Origin: Heterotrichella gracilis | Taxonomy: Eukaryota > Sar > Xanthophyceae > Tribonematales > Xanthonemataceae | Length of the DNA stretch: 64,000 nucleotides | Direction of reading: 5' to 3' | NCBI GenBank assembly: GCA_032358255.1 | Contig: JAULBX010031702.1 | Coordinates: 1-64,000, forward strand | In this document: one piece after another, positions 1 to 10,784 of the stretch | How the letters are laid out: every line of letters starts with the position of its first letter | How positions within the stretch are numbered: the stretch's first letter is position 1 | Notes under the pieces: model-generated | The model's database searches: none | The model's input: the letters and a program-made list of their open reading frames with translations, nothing else | What the model was told of the DNA's origin: nothing | Program-made: the position numbers and the translations under genes

Positions 1-560
1 AAGCTTCACCCTTGTACACGTAGTGCAAAACCCCATCCTGATAGACCAAAGGGCTGGAGCCGTTATCAACATCAATAGAGTTAATAAATGGGGACCAAAC
101 CTTAGAGGTTTCAGTAACCATAAACTTCCTGCCAGGGTTCATATATGCCGAGGTTAATCGCTCGTACACAAGGTCCACTGCAGTGGCCAAATCATGCAAG
201 TAAACGTTAGGATCCTGAAAATATTTGGTCAGAAACTGAAGGTTTTGCAGCAGTGGGTCATACACATACAGGCCTAGAAGCAGCTCTATGTCTGTGAACT
301 CACTGTACAGAAAGCGGGCGTCGCTGTTGTTTGTGGCTTGCACATCAACATCCAGTGTGTATATGATAGCTGGCAGCTCCCTGACAATGGTGTCTATAGC
401 CCCTCTGATTGACAACCACCGCGTTTCCTGAGCTTGCTTGATGGACAGGCCAGGGTTTTGCAGCCGTGCAAATAGACTCGGATGTTTGAGTTTGCCAGGG
501 TGTCGGGGGGGGAAGCATGCCTCGGCAGGTCCACAGCAACTAATTCTGGGGATGACGGGG
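1..560 (-). mobile_element. hAT-like transposase-derived fragment (left end cut by window)
   Basis: Reading the minus strand from about 560 to 1 gives an open frame with no stop and no obvious start. The key segment, at about 455-375, reads SIKQAQETRWLSIRGAIDTI. A Lys/Gln-rich stretch followed by TRWLS and a helical segment is typical of the catalytic-core entry of hAT-superfamily and ZNF862-like domesticated transposases; this is family knowledge, no search was run. The only nearby ATG (592-594) opens a different frame (MSTTSESESDQ...) that meets the transposase frame at an eight-G run near 505-512, so either a frameshift or an unseen intron separates them. Probably a decayed or partial element; the C-terminal half lies outside the window. 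Confidence 0.5.
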
Positions 561-1281
561 CTTGATCCGACTCCGACTCAGACGTGGTGCTCATATTAAC
601 ACCCTTGTGAGCGTAAAGACACTCGACACTTGCACGATAGAGCTATGATCACCCAAGTGCACACTGTTTTATACAGTCGTTTCTGGCGGTGAGCCCTAAT
701 AATTTGGCGGAGGGCCTGGCGGTGGCCCTGCGGGCCCCCGCCAGTTTTGCCTCCACACCGCCAGAATCTGGCGGTCACCGCCAATAATCGAAACCCTGGC
801 TACAAAGCTGTCCTAGTGTGGGGCTTCAGTACAGTGCATCACAGTGTTGAGTGCTGGATCATGGTATGATCAAACCTGCATTTTGGGCAGCTTACTAATT
901 GCACCCAAAATGGCCACTCGCTAAATCGCCAATCGTAAATCCCCAACAGGAAACAATCCCCGGACTTGCACATTGAGCGCGGTTGTCGGTGCCGTGATCA
1001 GCGCTTTCTTACCGCTATAGTTACGGGTGTCTCCAACAACGCGGGTTTGTGAACGGCAAGAGCTGGTTGTGAGTTTGCAGTTTGCACGCACGTTCTGTGA
1101 CTGCAAGTGCGTTCTGACCGCGGTTGTCGGTGCATGCATCTTGGGCCATATGCATGCGTCCAACGCATAGAACCACGTTGAAACCTCGCGCTGCGCACCG
1201 TTGCTTCAAAGTCGTCGCAGCTGTTCTCAGAACGCCGTCCACCTTTTGCTAGTTTTACTGGGTGCAGCCTTCACAGTTTCA
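561..1281. other. Intergenic stretch; left part of duplicated unit A
   Basis: No convincing gene. Positions 690-790 hold a GC-rich cluster of about seven GGCGG/CCGCC words with partial dyad symmetry. From about 905 rightward the sequence resembles 3460-3820, so this is the upstream flank of duplicated unit A. Short reading frames on both strands here lack codon bias and are not conserved between the two copies. Confidence 0.6.
1131..1163 (+). promoter_or_regulatory. Conserved upstream element of gene A (TGCATGC - TGGGCC - ATGCATGC)
   Basis: About 120-150 bases before the ATG at 1282. Two TGCATGC-type palindromes flank TGGGCC. The same arrangement is kept in copy B (3661-3697) while surrounding bases have drifted. 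TGGGCC matches the plant site II element bound by TCP factors and CATGCA is an RY-like word (known motifs). That this is the promoter is inference from position and conservation. Confidence 0.4.
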
Positions 1282-1871
1282 ATGCAGTCCAGCTGCAGGT
1301 CCGCGACACTGCCAGTGGGCAGGCCGACCCATGTCAGGGTCGCTCACAGGAAAGCGGCAGCGTCTAGGTCGGTGGCTGCCCGTTCCATGTTTGGCATTCT
1401 ACTTAGGTGCAACAGGCGCTCTTCCGGTTGCGTGTTGCTGCGGTTTCAGTGTTCACTGCTTCCTTTTCCTGCAGGACTGCCACCACCAGGCAAGTGACAA
1501 CGGATTCCCGAAAGGCACCTGCCCGAGCCTCGTGGCGCCATAGCAGTGGAATCAGCTTGGACGACGTTCGCGAGACGCTTCTCATCTGGCTTGTGACGGT
1601 CTGCGCGGGCGTGACAGCGATGAGCCTGAACGGCCTGCATTACATGAAGGAGGCAGGGGTTCTCGAGCTCAAGCAGTGTGTCGAAAGCAGCAGCTTTGAA
1701 GCGTGCAGAGACTTGCCTAAGCAGTCCTCGTGGAGGATCGACCCAGGTGTGCGTGCAGTGGGCACCAGTGCTTTGGCAAACCTTTGTGTGCAAGTGCCAA
1801 ATTTGCACATTTGTTTAACTTATGTGTCTAACTGCTGCCGCCCTGTGATCCTAGGAAGAGACCTCCAATGA
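1282..1871 (+). CDS. Small single-pass membrane protein, copy A (unknown family)
   Basis: Two exons, 1282-1406 and 1475-1871 (GT-AG, 68-base intron), coding about 173 residues. The N-terminus (MQSSCRSATLPVGRPTHVR...) is rich in Arg, Ser and Ala and almost free of acidic residues, like an organelle transit peptide. One hydrophobic segment follows at about residues 77-96 (LLIWLVTVCAGVTAMSLNG), then a mixed soluble tail ending SNCCRPVILGRDLQ. Copy B keeps the same two-exon structure and the same 68-base intron, and most indels in coding sequence are multiples of three, including through the tail. That is the main evidence that it is a real gene. An alternative model removes part of the tail as a second intron starting at 1747. 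I do not recognise the family. Confidence 0.6.
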
Positions 1872-2745
1872 GCTGTGAATTCATTTCGAAGACATAACTG
1901 ACGTTCCACAAAGAGTATACGTGTCTTACGAGGTGGGGCTGGCCAGGCCTGACACCGCCAGTGTGTCATATACCTTTCTGTACTCTGTGAAGGTTGCACT
2001 TCATTCCCAGGTGGTTAGCCTCTTGACCACTTGCTTGTGCCGGCACCCACCTGCGTCTCACCTGTCTTACAGTGTGCCCACCTGCTTCTCCCCACCGGAC
2101 ACCCACCTGCTTCTCCCCACCTGTCTTGCAGTGTGCAAGACAAGGCGCTGCAGACTCGGGCAACCTGCTGCACTAACTTAGTGATAGTGGGGCTGGAGGG
2201 TTGGAGTCCGGTGGGTCACCTGGACTTACTAGCTCACAATTTCCTCTTTGTGCACATGTCCGTCATTGGTTAGTTGTTGGCTCGGACAGTACAATACCAT
2301 TTTGCCTTGGTAGCTACTAAGGATTAGCCACTTGGCACTTGGACATCTTCTACTAGTGTGTGAGCCTGGGTTGGCTCTTATTATGTAAACTTGCAAATGA
2401 TATTTGCAATAAAGGACACATGTGCCGCAAGAAGGTTGCAACATAGTGCACACAGGCACGAGTACAAGGCAATACAAAGTCATTGCGGGGCGTTTAATGG
2501 CCACAGTCCAGCCACTGCAACTCTAAGATGAGCTGTTGCCAGTCTGGCTGTAAAATAGAATTGCCGGCTGATCACCAACTGGCCACAACTTGGCCGGGCC
2601 ATCAAATTGTTCTCAGCATCCGTTTTGTTACTGGTGGCAAAGTGATCACTCATCCGTGAATGCCGCCAGGTACGGCGCGCGCTGGTACCTGATAGGCCTT
2701 TCACGGTGTGAAGGCCAGCTGGTGCCACCATGATAGGTGGGTATC
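1872..2745. other. 3' flank of gene A; no gene seen
   Basis: Contains short tandem repeats at about 2040-2135, where phrases like CCCACCTGCTTCTCCCC recur, and sequence shared with 4484-5300. No coding segment is supported. Confidence 0.6.
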
Positions 2746-2979
2746 TTAATTAAAGCTGAGCAAATAGGGCACGTTAGCGCGTGAAACCTGGTTCCAAAAT
2801 GGAAGTACTATTCCCATATGCAGTGGTAGTTGTTGAACTGTCAAGGCTCCATGTGCACTAGGGCTATCAAGGGAGCAATACCTTGGGTCAACAGTGGTGG
2901 ACTTCCGGCTCTTCACGAATTGCACCAGCAGGAACCCTCCATTTGCCATTTGCAGAACAGCAGCGATTTTGTGGAACCC
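2746..2979 (-). pseudogene. LRR-gene fragment, copy A (interrupted)
   Basis: Minus-strand peptide containing VLQMANGGFLLVQF aligns with the clearer relic in copy B (LLQMMGFYLVHF at about 5370-5400). It is cut at 2980 where the TIR-bounded element begins. Too short and isolated to be a working gene. Confidence 0.4.
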
Positions 2980-3452
2980 CTTCCCGGCCCCTGTATAGCC
3001 AAAGCTCAAGTTTGAGCTTTAGGGCCAAAGCTCAAACCCAAAGCTCAAAGGCTAAAGCCCAAACTTTGAGCTTCGCTCTACGAGCACCTGCGCCCATAAC
3101 TTGCGTTCTTCCGTAGATATACGTGGGGTATACTTAACAAATCACGTGTAACTAGGGGGGCGGTCGGGGAGGTGAATGGGTTACTTTTTCCAGGTATGGT
3201 CCAGTAATTTATGCACCAGGGCGGAAATTTACCGGACCACCTAAACCGCTAGCCTAACCCTAAACCCTAAATGCTAAACCCTAATACCTAAACGCTAAAC
3301 CCTAACTCTAAACCCTAAAATGCAACCCTAAACCCTAAAGCTCAAGCCCAAAGCTCAAATATTAAAGCCCAAAGCTCAAAGGCTAAAGCTCAAACCCAAA
3401 GCTCAAAGGCTAAAGCCCAAACTTGAGCTTTGGCTATACGGGGTCCGGGAAG
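2980..3452. mobile_element. MITE-like element with 35-bp terminal inverted repeats enclosing a telomeric tract
   Basis: The left end (2980-3014) and the reverse complement of the right end (3418-3452) match over 35 bases with about two differences (both start CTTCCCGG and contain GTATAGCCAAAGCTCAAG). Inside are many copies of AAAGCTCAAA/AAGCCCAAA-type words and, at 3250-3340, a run of degenerate CCCTAAA telomere-type repeats. No transposase frame. I see no clear target-site duplication. It sits exactly between duplicated units A and B, so it either inserted at, or helped create, that junction. Confidence 0.65.
3250..3340. repeat. Interstitial telomere-type repeat (CCCTAAA)n
   Basis: About ten perfect or near-perfect CCCTAAA units, some mutated to GCTAAA or ACCTAAA. 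This is the green-lineage telomere repeat, here away from a chromosome end. Confidence 0.85.
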
Positions 3453-3660
3453 TATGTGGTTTTGTGCCACTCGTTTATTGTTTAAATTCCCAATCGTTGA
3501 TCCCCAACAGCGAAACAACCCCCGGTTCTTTGAGCAAGCCATAAATAGTTGCGGGTTTGTGAGCAAACATGTGCTGTTTGCATGGTCTTCAAACCGGGTA
3601 TCTTACCGGATACACGGTCAGTGGTCACGGGTCGCGGTCAGGGACGGGTTAACCACGGTT

Positions 3661-3697
3661 ATCGTATGCATGCATCTGGGCCATATGCATGCGTCCT
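3661..3697 (+). promoter_or_regulatory. Conserved upstream element of gene B
   Basis: Copy B of the TGCATGC - TGGGCC - ATGCATGC block, about 130-160 bases upstream of the ATG at 3822. Its retention after the flanks have diverged suggests it is under constraint. Confidence 0.4.
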
Positions 3698-3821
3698 TGC
3701 CTAGAACACCACGTTGAAAAATCGCGCTGTGCACAACTGATTGGTTCAAGCTTGACGCACCTGTTTTAAAAACGCCGTCCGCCGTCTGCTAACGTTACTG
3801 GGTGCAGCCTTCGTTTCCTCA

Positions 3822-4483
3822 ATGCAGTCGCTGTTGGGCCCTCGGTGCATGGCCGCGACACTGGCATGCCCACTGGGCAGGCTGACCCATGTCAGAGTCA
3901 CTCACAGGAAAGCGGCAGCGCCTAGGTCAGTGACAGCCCGTTCCATGTTTGGCATTCTACTCAGGTGCAACAGCCGCTGTTTCGGTTGCGTGTTGCTGCG
4001 ATGTCAGTTTTCACTGCTTCCTTTTCCTGCAGGACTGCCACCACCAGGCAAGTGACAACGGCAAAGGACTCCCGAAATGCACCTGCCCGAGCCTCGTGGC
4101 GAGGGATCAGCTCGGAGGACGTTCTCGGGACGCTTTTCTTCTGGCTTGTGACGGCCTGCGCGGGCTTGGGAGCGATCAGCGCGAGCGGCCTGTACCGCAT
4201 GAAGCAGGCAGATCTCGAGCTCATGGAGTTGCAGAGGGTCGAAAGCAGCAGCCTGGAAACAGCGCAGCCAAGAGGCATCGTGCTTCAGGAACTCCCTTGG
4301 AGGGTTGACACAACTCAGGTGCGGCGTGCAGGGAACATCAGTGCTTTGCAAACCTGGTGTGTGCCAACTTTTATGTCGAACTGCTGCCGCCCTGTGACCC
4401 TAGGACGAGACCTCCAATGGGCTTTGAAGAGACCTCCAATGGGTTTTGAAGACATGTCTTATCTGGCGTTCCACACAGAGTAA
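3822..4483 (+). CDS. Small single-pass membrane protein, copy B (unknown family)
   Basis: Paralogue of the gene at 1282-1871. Exons 3822-3964 and 4033-4483 give about 197 residues. The N-terminus is Arg/Ser/Ala-rich, transit-peptide-like, with a six-residue insertion relative to copy A. The hydrophobic segment is LFFWLVTACAGLGAISASG. The tail again contains MSNCCRPVTLGRDLQ but reads on past the copy A stop, through a 20-base tandem duplication at about 4411-4450, to end at 4483. Frame conservation despite many substitutions argues that both copies are or were functional. Function unknown. Confidence 0.6.
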
Positions 4484-5302
4484 ACCACAAGGTGGGTGGC
4501 CAGGCCAAACACTGCCTGCGTATGCCGTTATTGTACCCTGTTAAGGCGCCCTTCACTCCCAGATGGTTAGCCTCTTGCCCACTTTTTTTGCCCCTGCATC
4601 TCCCTACCTGTGTTGCAGTGTGGAGAGCTGAGATCTGCTGGTTGCCGCTCTCAAGGCGCCGCACATGTTGGCAACCTGCTGGCGTGAAGGAGCGCGCGCA
4701 TCATATTCAATATGGAGACCGTGCTGGAGAGCTGCAGCGGGCTGGAGGGTTGAGGGCTTGGGAGGGTGAGGGTCGCCTGTGCCAGACGCATGCCTTGTCA
4801 TGTTAATGCCAAGTGATGTTCGCGATAAGAGAGACATATGCCTCTAAAGAAGGTTGCAACATAATGCAACATAACGCACACAAGCACAAGTACAGAGCAA
4901 TACAAAGTTATTGCACGTCCCGAAATGGACACAGTCTAGCTAGTGAGTTTTGCACGTCTGGCTGCCATTTTGGAAAGAGACCTGCTGGTTAGACTGCTAA
5001 TGGGCCACAACTCAGTTGCTTGCTCGGGCCATCATTTTGTTTTGCTTCTTATTACACTGTCAGGTGGGATTCTGATCCTCGTTGGTGTATGTCGCTCGGT
5101 ATGGCGCGCGCAAGTTGTTTATACTGACCAGCGCAAAACGACCACCCACAAAGTTAACTGTTGCAAGGACAACCTGGTGCCACTATATGATGGGTGTGTC
5201 ACAAAGCTGAGCAAGTAGGGCGTGTGAGCGCTATGTCTGAATTGAAAATAGTAAAATAAATTTCCCAATGTAGTGGCAATTGTTGAACGGCTAAAGCTCC
5301 AA
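4484..5302. other. 3' flank of gene B; no gene seen
   Basis: Homologous to 1872-2745. A plus-strand frame at 4943-5218 (91 codons) with a hydrophobic stretch exists only in this copy, so I do not call it. Confidence 0.55.
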
Positions 5303-5755
5303 CTACACTAGGCCTATCATGGCAGCAACACCTTGCGGCAACAGTGGTGGGCTCTTGTCGAAATGCACCAGATAGAAACCCATCATTTGCAACAGCTGAC
5401 TCAGTTTTGCCAATTTAGCCGCACCAACATCGCTGGGCCTGGGACTGTCCAACACCAAGCTGGCGAGGTTGGGAAGAGCGGAGGGGAGGGCGTCCACCAA
5501 GGTTAGATATCTGGGCGGCTCCCCAAAGTCAGGCTGCAAAGGGAGGTGCTGGGCCCAATAGGCAGCGGGGCTGGACCTTCCTTCCCAGCCATGCTTGCAG
5601 CGACTGTGCTCAGCAGGTCACCTGGTTTCCCAAGCAGACCTTCTAGGTGCTGGAAGCACGTGAGGTCAGCTGGGGAGGGCAAGTGCCGCAGGTGCAGGCA
5701 GTCCAGCAGCGTGAGCGCTTGAAGGTGGTTGATAACGGGGCCCGCTGCAGCTCTC
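5303..5755 (-). pseudogene. Leucine-rich-repeat gene relic
   Basis: The minus strand shows LRR-like pieces in two frames separated by a stop: HLQALTLLDCLHLRHLPSP near 5690-5740, and LPNLASLVLDSPRPSDVGAA near 5430-5480. Repeated LxxLxL spacing resembles the large LRR families common in green algae. Frame breaks and lack of a start mark it as a decayed fragment; its 3' part is duplicated in unit A. Confidence 0.45.
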
Positions 5756-5928
5756 CAGGGATGTCTTCATATTGACTGTGTCCATGTGCGTGGTCCCTCA
5801 CGTCAGAGACAGACAGGGTTTGGCTATGCACGGTCGTCAGCGCTGCCACGTGCATAAGCGCAACATCCTCCTTGTGTATTGCTGGGGAAATCGTGTGCTC
5901 TGCTTGGGGACCAGAGCACTGTTGCTGA

Positions 5929-7625
5929 TCACAAGCAGTCACGCGCCGCAATTCTTGTTGCAATGGCATCTCCCAGTCCGCCTATTTTGAACTCTATTGG
6001 TGACAGCTTATAGTACTGCACCCGCCAAAAAACAATTATGTCACTGGCATAGCAGGCTGTTTGACAGACACAGGATGCAAATTTGATAGCAAGGAAGTAG
6101 ACAGCAAGCCATGCACAGGCAAATGACAATTCACAACTGCATATGACGATCAGCAACGACAATTTGTGCACTGCTGGAATTATCCTTGTCAGTATCATCC
6201 TGGCAACTGCGGCACGACAACACACCCTACCTTGGTAATGAGGCGCATATCTCGTAGCGAGTGCAACCTCGCCAGGGGCACCTCGTTGCCTTGCACCAGG
6301 CCACGCACAGCTTGCAGCTGCACAGCGGGAGTGGCAGAGCGCTGTCAGTGCCACATGCAGTGCTAGCAGGCAATATTTCTCTAGCATTGTGGTAACATGC
6401 TGTCCTCCATGCACATGTTACCACAACTCTATGGGAAGGTGTGCCACAGGGCAAGACACCATTGCCTATCCAATGCCAGCGCAATGCAGGATATGCCACC
6501 TTCAACACACGTACATCGCTTGGAGTTGCTGCAAATCGCGCCACCAGCAAGTGCTTGCATTCAGCGTTGGCTCCAAACCGGTTCAAGCTCTCCCTAATCT
6601 GCATAGCACAAGAACAATAAATCATCAAGCACCCAATAATTGAGGAATGGATGGCTGCATCCATTGCATGCATGAAGAGTGCAAAGGCCAATGCATGGTA
6701 GCCATGCATTGCCTTGCCCAGGGCAGTAGCGTTCTACATGGCTGTCCCAGCCAACACCGCCAGCCAGGCATGTTGTGCACCGGGCCGGCCATGCAGAAAA
6801 TGCCGCGAGCCTGTTATATTCTGCACCAGCACGGGCATGCAGGAATCTGATCAACAGCATACATGTCGCGAGCCTGATATGTTGTGCACCAGCTCCCCGT
6901 GCAGGGACTTGGTCAGCAGCTTCTCTCGGTGCTGCGCCACCAGCGCCTTGTGCCCCGCCAGGTGGATGGTTGCCACATCTGCCACCTGGCAAAGTGGGAT
7001 GCAGATCCAGGATTTTGAGATGGCAGAAAAAGATGGAGGGAAGAAGGAAGTGTGCATGCATGTTTGCAGAGCATGACTGCCGCCGTGGCATCGACACTAG
7101 CCAATGTCAGCATGCGTTGGATGCAAAGGGTAAACACGTAGTGCACACAGCATGGTAAGAGTCAGGCAATGACCATAGGCGTCAAATTTGTATCAACACG
7201 CTGTTAGGGTGCACAAACAGATGGTTGCTAGCCATTGCCCATTGCCATTGCCACTGCCATTATCCTTGCCCGGTGCAGCAAAACTTGCCTATCACACTCA
7301 CCAGAGTTGCGTTGAAGAAGGCAAACTCCGGTTCTATGGTCCCTGCTACGATTCTGTCCCGTATATCACTGCAGCCATAACAATGGTCACCATCGAGTAT
7401 GCATGCACATGCAAACTCTGGACAAACTGTAAGGCTAGCACACAAGATGATCAAATGAGACCCACACCTTGCGTTTTGTACTCCGGTGAACAGTATGAGG
7501 CTGAGTGGGTGATGGGGGAAGCCTTCATACTGCAACACGACACCAGCTGGTGCAGGCTCGCCACCGTCCATACTCGCGTCCTCTGCAGCTGCAGTGCCAA
7601 CCGGAACTACTTCCTCCACTACCAT
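5929..7625 (-). CDS. CGI121: EKC/KEOPS complex subunit CGI-121 (TPRKB)
   Basis: Six exons on the minus strand: 7625-7468, 7368-7302, 6985-6863, 6598-6500, 6317-6231 and 6015-5929. Phases match at every junction, giving 206 residues. The product binds Bud32/PRPK in the KEOPS complex that makes N6-threonylcarbamoyl-A37 on ANN-decoding tRNAs. Recognition is by co-linear motifs over the whole length: an N-terminal strand (HHPLSLILFTGVQNA), the loop DRIVAGTIEPEFAFFNA matching the family's RKAMEGTIDGSLINP-type region, then LAGHKALVAQHREKLLTKSL, IRESLNRFGANAECKHLLV, and a C-terminal YYKLSPIEFKIGGLGDAI. Family proteins are about 170-180 residues; the extra length is N-terminal. An upstream in-frame ATG at 7685 would add 20 residues; I prefer 7625 because the family N-terminus is short. 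Confidence 0.88.
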
Positions 7626-8140
7626 GTTTATCCTCGTGGCACGTTGATCGGTGTGATGGGAGAAATAACCCGCATTAGGCCCCACTCGTTGCCATCACCC
7701 CACCTAGGCAGAGGTGACTCGTTTGTTTGCGAGGGACACCAAAGCTTGTTCCTGCAGAAGCCTGATATGATGTCACCCACTGTACGAAACCACTTAGATG
7801 TACTGGAACACAGCAGAGCAGGTGGCAGACATATGGGGAGTGGTTCGTGGTATTTCACCACCCTAGTGTTACCAAACCCTCGAGGGCTAGACTAGCTTAA
7901 TAATAACTTGCCGCCAACACAAAGCGTTAGAACTCTTGATAATCACTTGCCCAGAACAAGTGCTCTCAGCGCCTTGGCACTGCAGTGAACTAAACCCCGT
8001 TCTCCCAAAGAGTTGGCATCGATACAATGGCAAGGCATGCATGCATGTGCGCCATGAATGCATGCATGCATGTTGGCCACGGCTTGAGCCCTAGTAGTAC
8101 TGCTGCACCTGGGCTGCACGTCTCCACCAGTTGAATACCA
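7626..8140. promoter_or_regulatory. Shared upstream region of the divergent CGI-121 and methyltransferase genes
   Basis: 515 bases between head-to-head starts. 8035-8073 holds two clusters of ATGC repeats (TGCATGCATGC-type palindromes). A divergent promoter is the natural reading. No TATA box is obvious on either side. Confidence 0.4.
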
Positions 8141-9692
8141 ATGAACGCTATGAAATCTCCAGCAAGGACGTCGCTACACGCTTCACCGCGTACCCTGCCA
8201 GTTGCATGCGTGACTGTCTGTCACCAGCAATCCCTCAACTATGCGAGAGGACGTCCAGCGAGCAGCACAACAGCCCAGAGGAAGACAAACGCATTCAGAC
8301 ACAGACCCATTCCTACCCAAGATTGTATGCACGGCAGCAGAGCAAGACCGTGGCCACATACAAGCACGCATCACCCTAGGCACCCAGCCCGAGCAGGTAC
8401 CTGGAGGCATCACAGGGCAGGTACTCCAGCAGAGATGCAGACCGATGCCCAACCACACCCTAGCCCAGGGCCTGGGTTGGCTGCTGTGCTGCAGCTGCTG
8501 CAGCTGACGTGCGTGCTATCAGCGCTGATCCTGGCGCCAGCGCTGGTGTTTGGTGGGGGGGTGGACCTGCGCCTGTGGTGCCTCTTCGCCGCCTACCTGC
8601 TGTTCTTCAGCTTGGGCACAGTGCGGCGCATACTCAAGTACGGCAGCCTGGCAAAACGCACGGAAGACAAACAGGCAAGTGCTGGGGTGCGGGTGGGGTA
8701 GCGGCCAGGCCACCTGAGCGTGCCCACCGTCTTACAGGCACCCTTAGGGTTCTATGCCACCGCCTACCCTGCACCGTCAGGGACCGTGCCGTCATGCAGC
8801 CTGTGGCAAAATTTGTATCAACCTTCACGGGAGCCTCCCTCCCTTGGCCCTGTCTGCGTGTACATGCGGATGCCAACCTGGCGAAACCTTCAACCCTAAA
8901 CCCTAAGACTTAAGACCTAAACACAGCCCTGTCCTGTGCCCAGGTGCAGACGCCAGCCAGGCTGGTCTCCTTCCTGGCCTTTGTGTGCGCCATCCCTGCC
9001 GTGCACTGGTTGGCGGTCCGCCAGTACGTGCTGCGCCAGTATGGTGCCGGGTCGCCAGGGCTGGCGTATACGCTATGCGGGGGGCTGTGGCTGCTGAGCG
9101 CTGTGGTGCTCAACTACAACGCAGCTGTTGCACTGGGGAAGGTATGCTTTGTGCAGGCATGCGCCTTGGCAATGGGAAAGGCAGTACAAAGGCAGAATCC
9201 AGGTCGGCGAACCACAGGGCCAGTTGGGGCACACTGCGGCACATCATATCTTCCCCTTTATTTATGCGCTGCAAATTGTGCACAATAGTTGCCTCGTGAC
9301 CCGTGCAGAAGCATCGAGCATGTGTATCTGAATGCTGCTTGATTTAAGGTCCATTACTTCCAGGAGTGCTTACATTGTGCCATGGCACCCACAACACCTG
9401 CACATGCCTGCAGGAGTACAACCGAGTAGTGGCCCCTCAGACAATGGTCACCAGCGGGCCCTTTGCGCACATGCGCCACCCCATCTACGCCTCCTACTTG
9501 CAGCTGTTCTACGGATTCTGTACGGTGTGCGGCAGTGCGTGGCTGGCGGCAATGGTGCTGGGAGTGTGCCTGGTCTACTACTCGCAGCGGGTGGCGGTGG
9601 AGGAGCGGCTGCTGGTTGAGCAGTTTGGAGGCCAGTATGAGCTCTACAGGGAGTGTGTGACTGCCAAGTACAAAATCCTGCCCTTCACATGA
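8141..9692 (+). CDS. Isoprenylcysteine carboxyl methyltransferase-like membrane enzyme
   Basis: Exons 8141-8674, 8944-9141 and 9414-9692, all phase 0, coding about 336 residues. The first intron has a GC donor (CAG|GCAAGT). The C-terminal exon shows the ICMT/phospholipid-methyltransferase signature: SGPFAHMRHPIYASY, then a hydrophobic segment, YYSQRVAVEERLLVEQFG and YELYRE; the RHP and EE motifs form the SAM and substrate site in this family. Four or five hydrophobic segments precede it. The first ~95 residues are basic and Ser/Thr/Ala-rich, consistent with a plastid or mitochondrial transit peptide, or the true start may be the Met of MQTDAQPHPS. Broken copies of exons 2-3 lie inverted at 31 and 35 kb. 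The exact substrate (prenylated protein versus lipid or quinone) cannot be told. Confidence 0.75.
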
Positions 9693-10784
9693 CTCATGAG
9701 TGTGGGGCTGCAGTCGGGCTGTCATGTGAACTGGCCCATATGGCTCAGGTGGCACGCCATGACGTTATGATCGGGGGCGTGCGGTTGCCTTTGCCAGCAT
9801 GGATTAGTCAAGAGCGAGTCGTGGCCAGCACCGTTGCGCACTGAGGCCAAAGAATTTTTATCTGATTGCCAGGGCTGGCGCCATGCAATGTTATGTAGCA
9901 TCATCCAAATGCTGGCGCACATGATCACCTAGCATCCACATGGGTAACAGTACATAGGTATATGCCACGCTGGATATCACAACGCGGTAGCCTGACCTGG
10001 GGGTGCGTGAAGCGTTTTGCGTTCTATCTCAACGATGATTGATGTGATGGAAGAAAAGAGCATTTTACAAATTCTCGCTCGCTCACTGACTGGTAATGCA
10101 AACAACACTCACTGACTGGGCACTGGTAGACACTATGAATGCACTCTCAATGCTTTAGCAATTGCCATACACCTTGATGCATGTACGTCAGCAAAAACAG
10201 TGTCATTTACGCTAGTCACTAGAAGAATCTGCGCTTAGTATACTACACACACATGGGTCAGCATCAATTGCGAAAGTCTTATGATGGCCGGTTTCTCTGG
10301 CATATGGCAAACAGTGCACTACCAGCTTGTGTCATGTGCACCATGCTCACCTATGCTATGCCATTGGCCCATGGCATGCAGTGCAATACCCTATATACTA
10401 TAATGAGCACACCCAACAGGCACCGCTCAGCACTGCTGACACAGCACATTAACTGCATGCCATAGGTTAACCTAGTCTCGCGGAATCCACCCTGGACAGA
10501 TGTGCATCGAACAGACTCCTGGGGATTAAAACAGAGCATACTTGAGTGGCATGCAGATGCAGATGCAGACATTGCACTTGAAAACGTGCTTTTGAAAACT
10601 CAAAATCGAACGCCGCGCAGCTTTCAGGGGCTATGACTAAAGACTTGAGGCCAATGTGGCCTAAGGTAACACTAAGGTAGCACTGAATCAATTCTTGGAT
10701 ACGATCACAAAGCTGTCAACCTGTCAAACACATAGGAAGGAATTATGCAACAGTAGGCAGTTGCAATAAAGGTTGGTGAAGCGC
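9693..10784. other. Convergent intergenic region; no gene seen
   Basis: Lies between the 3' ends of the methyltransferase (+) and the RING ligase (-). The first ~230 bases (to about 9930) are copied, inverted, at about 34735-34880 together with the methyltransferase pseudogene. Nothing else is supported. Confidence 0.6.

Larger units (their letters stand above)
905..2980 (+). repeat. Tandem segmental duplication, unit A
   Basis: About 2.1 kb that aligns along its length, with substitutions and indels, to unit B at 3455-5420. Shared landmarks are the promoter block (1131-1163 versus 3661-3697), both exons of the small membrane protein gene, the downstream TGTCTTACAGTGTGC-type repeats, and the minus-strand LRR relic. 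Divergence is substantial, so the duplication is not recent. Confidence 0.85.
3455..5420 (+). repeat. Tandem segmental duplication, unit B
   Basis: Counterpart of unit A (905-2980). It keeps the promoter block, both exons of the small membrane gene, the 3' flank and the LRR relic, but lacks the TIR element at its right end and runs on into a longer LRR remnant. Confidence 0.85.

Noticed and set aside
690-790. GGCGG-rich dyad region as a possible transposon end or hairpin
   Set aside because: Arms do not pair consistently; looks like a cluster of short GC words.
1747-1854. Second intron in small membrane gene A
   Set aside because: Splice-like ends exist, but both copies keep an open, alignable frame through the segment ending SNCCRPV, so I kept it as coding.
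6594-7158. Several overlapping 60-170 codon frames on both strands
   Set aside because: Explained by CGI-121 exons 3 and 4 and their shadows.
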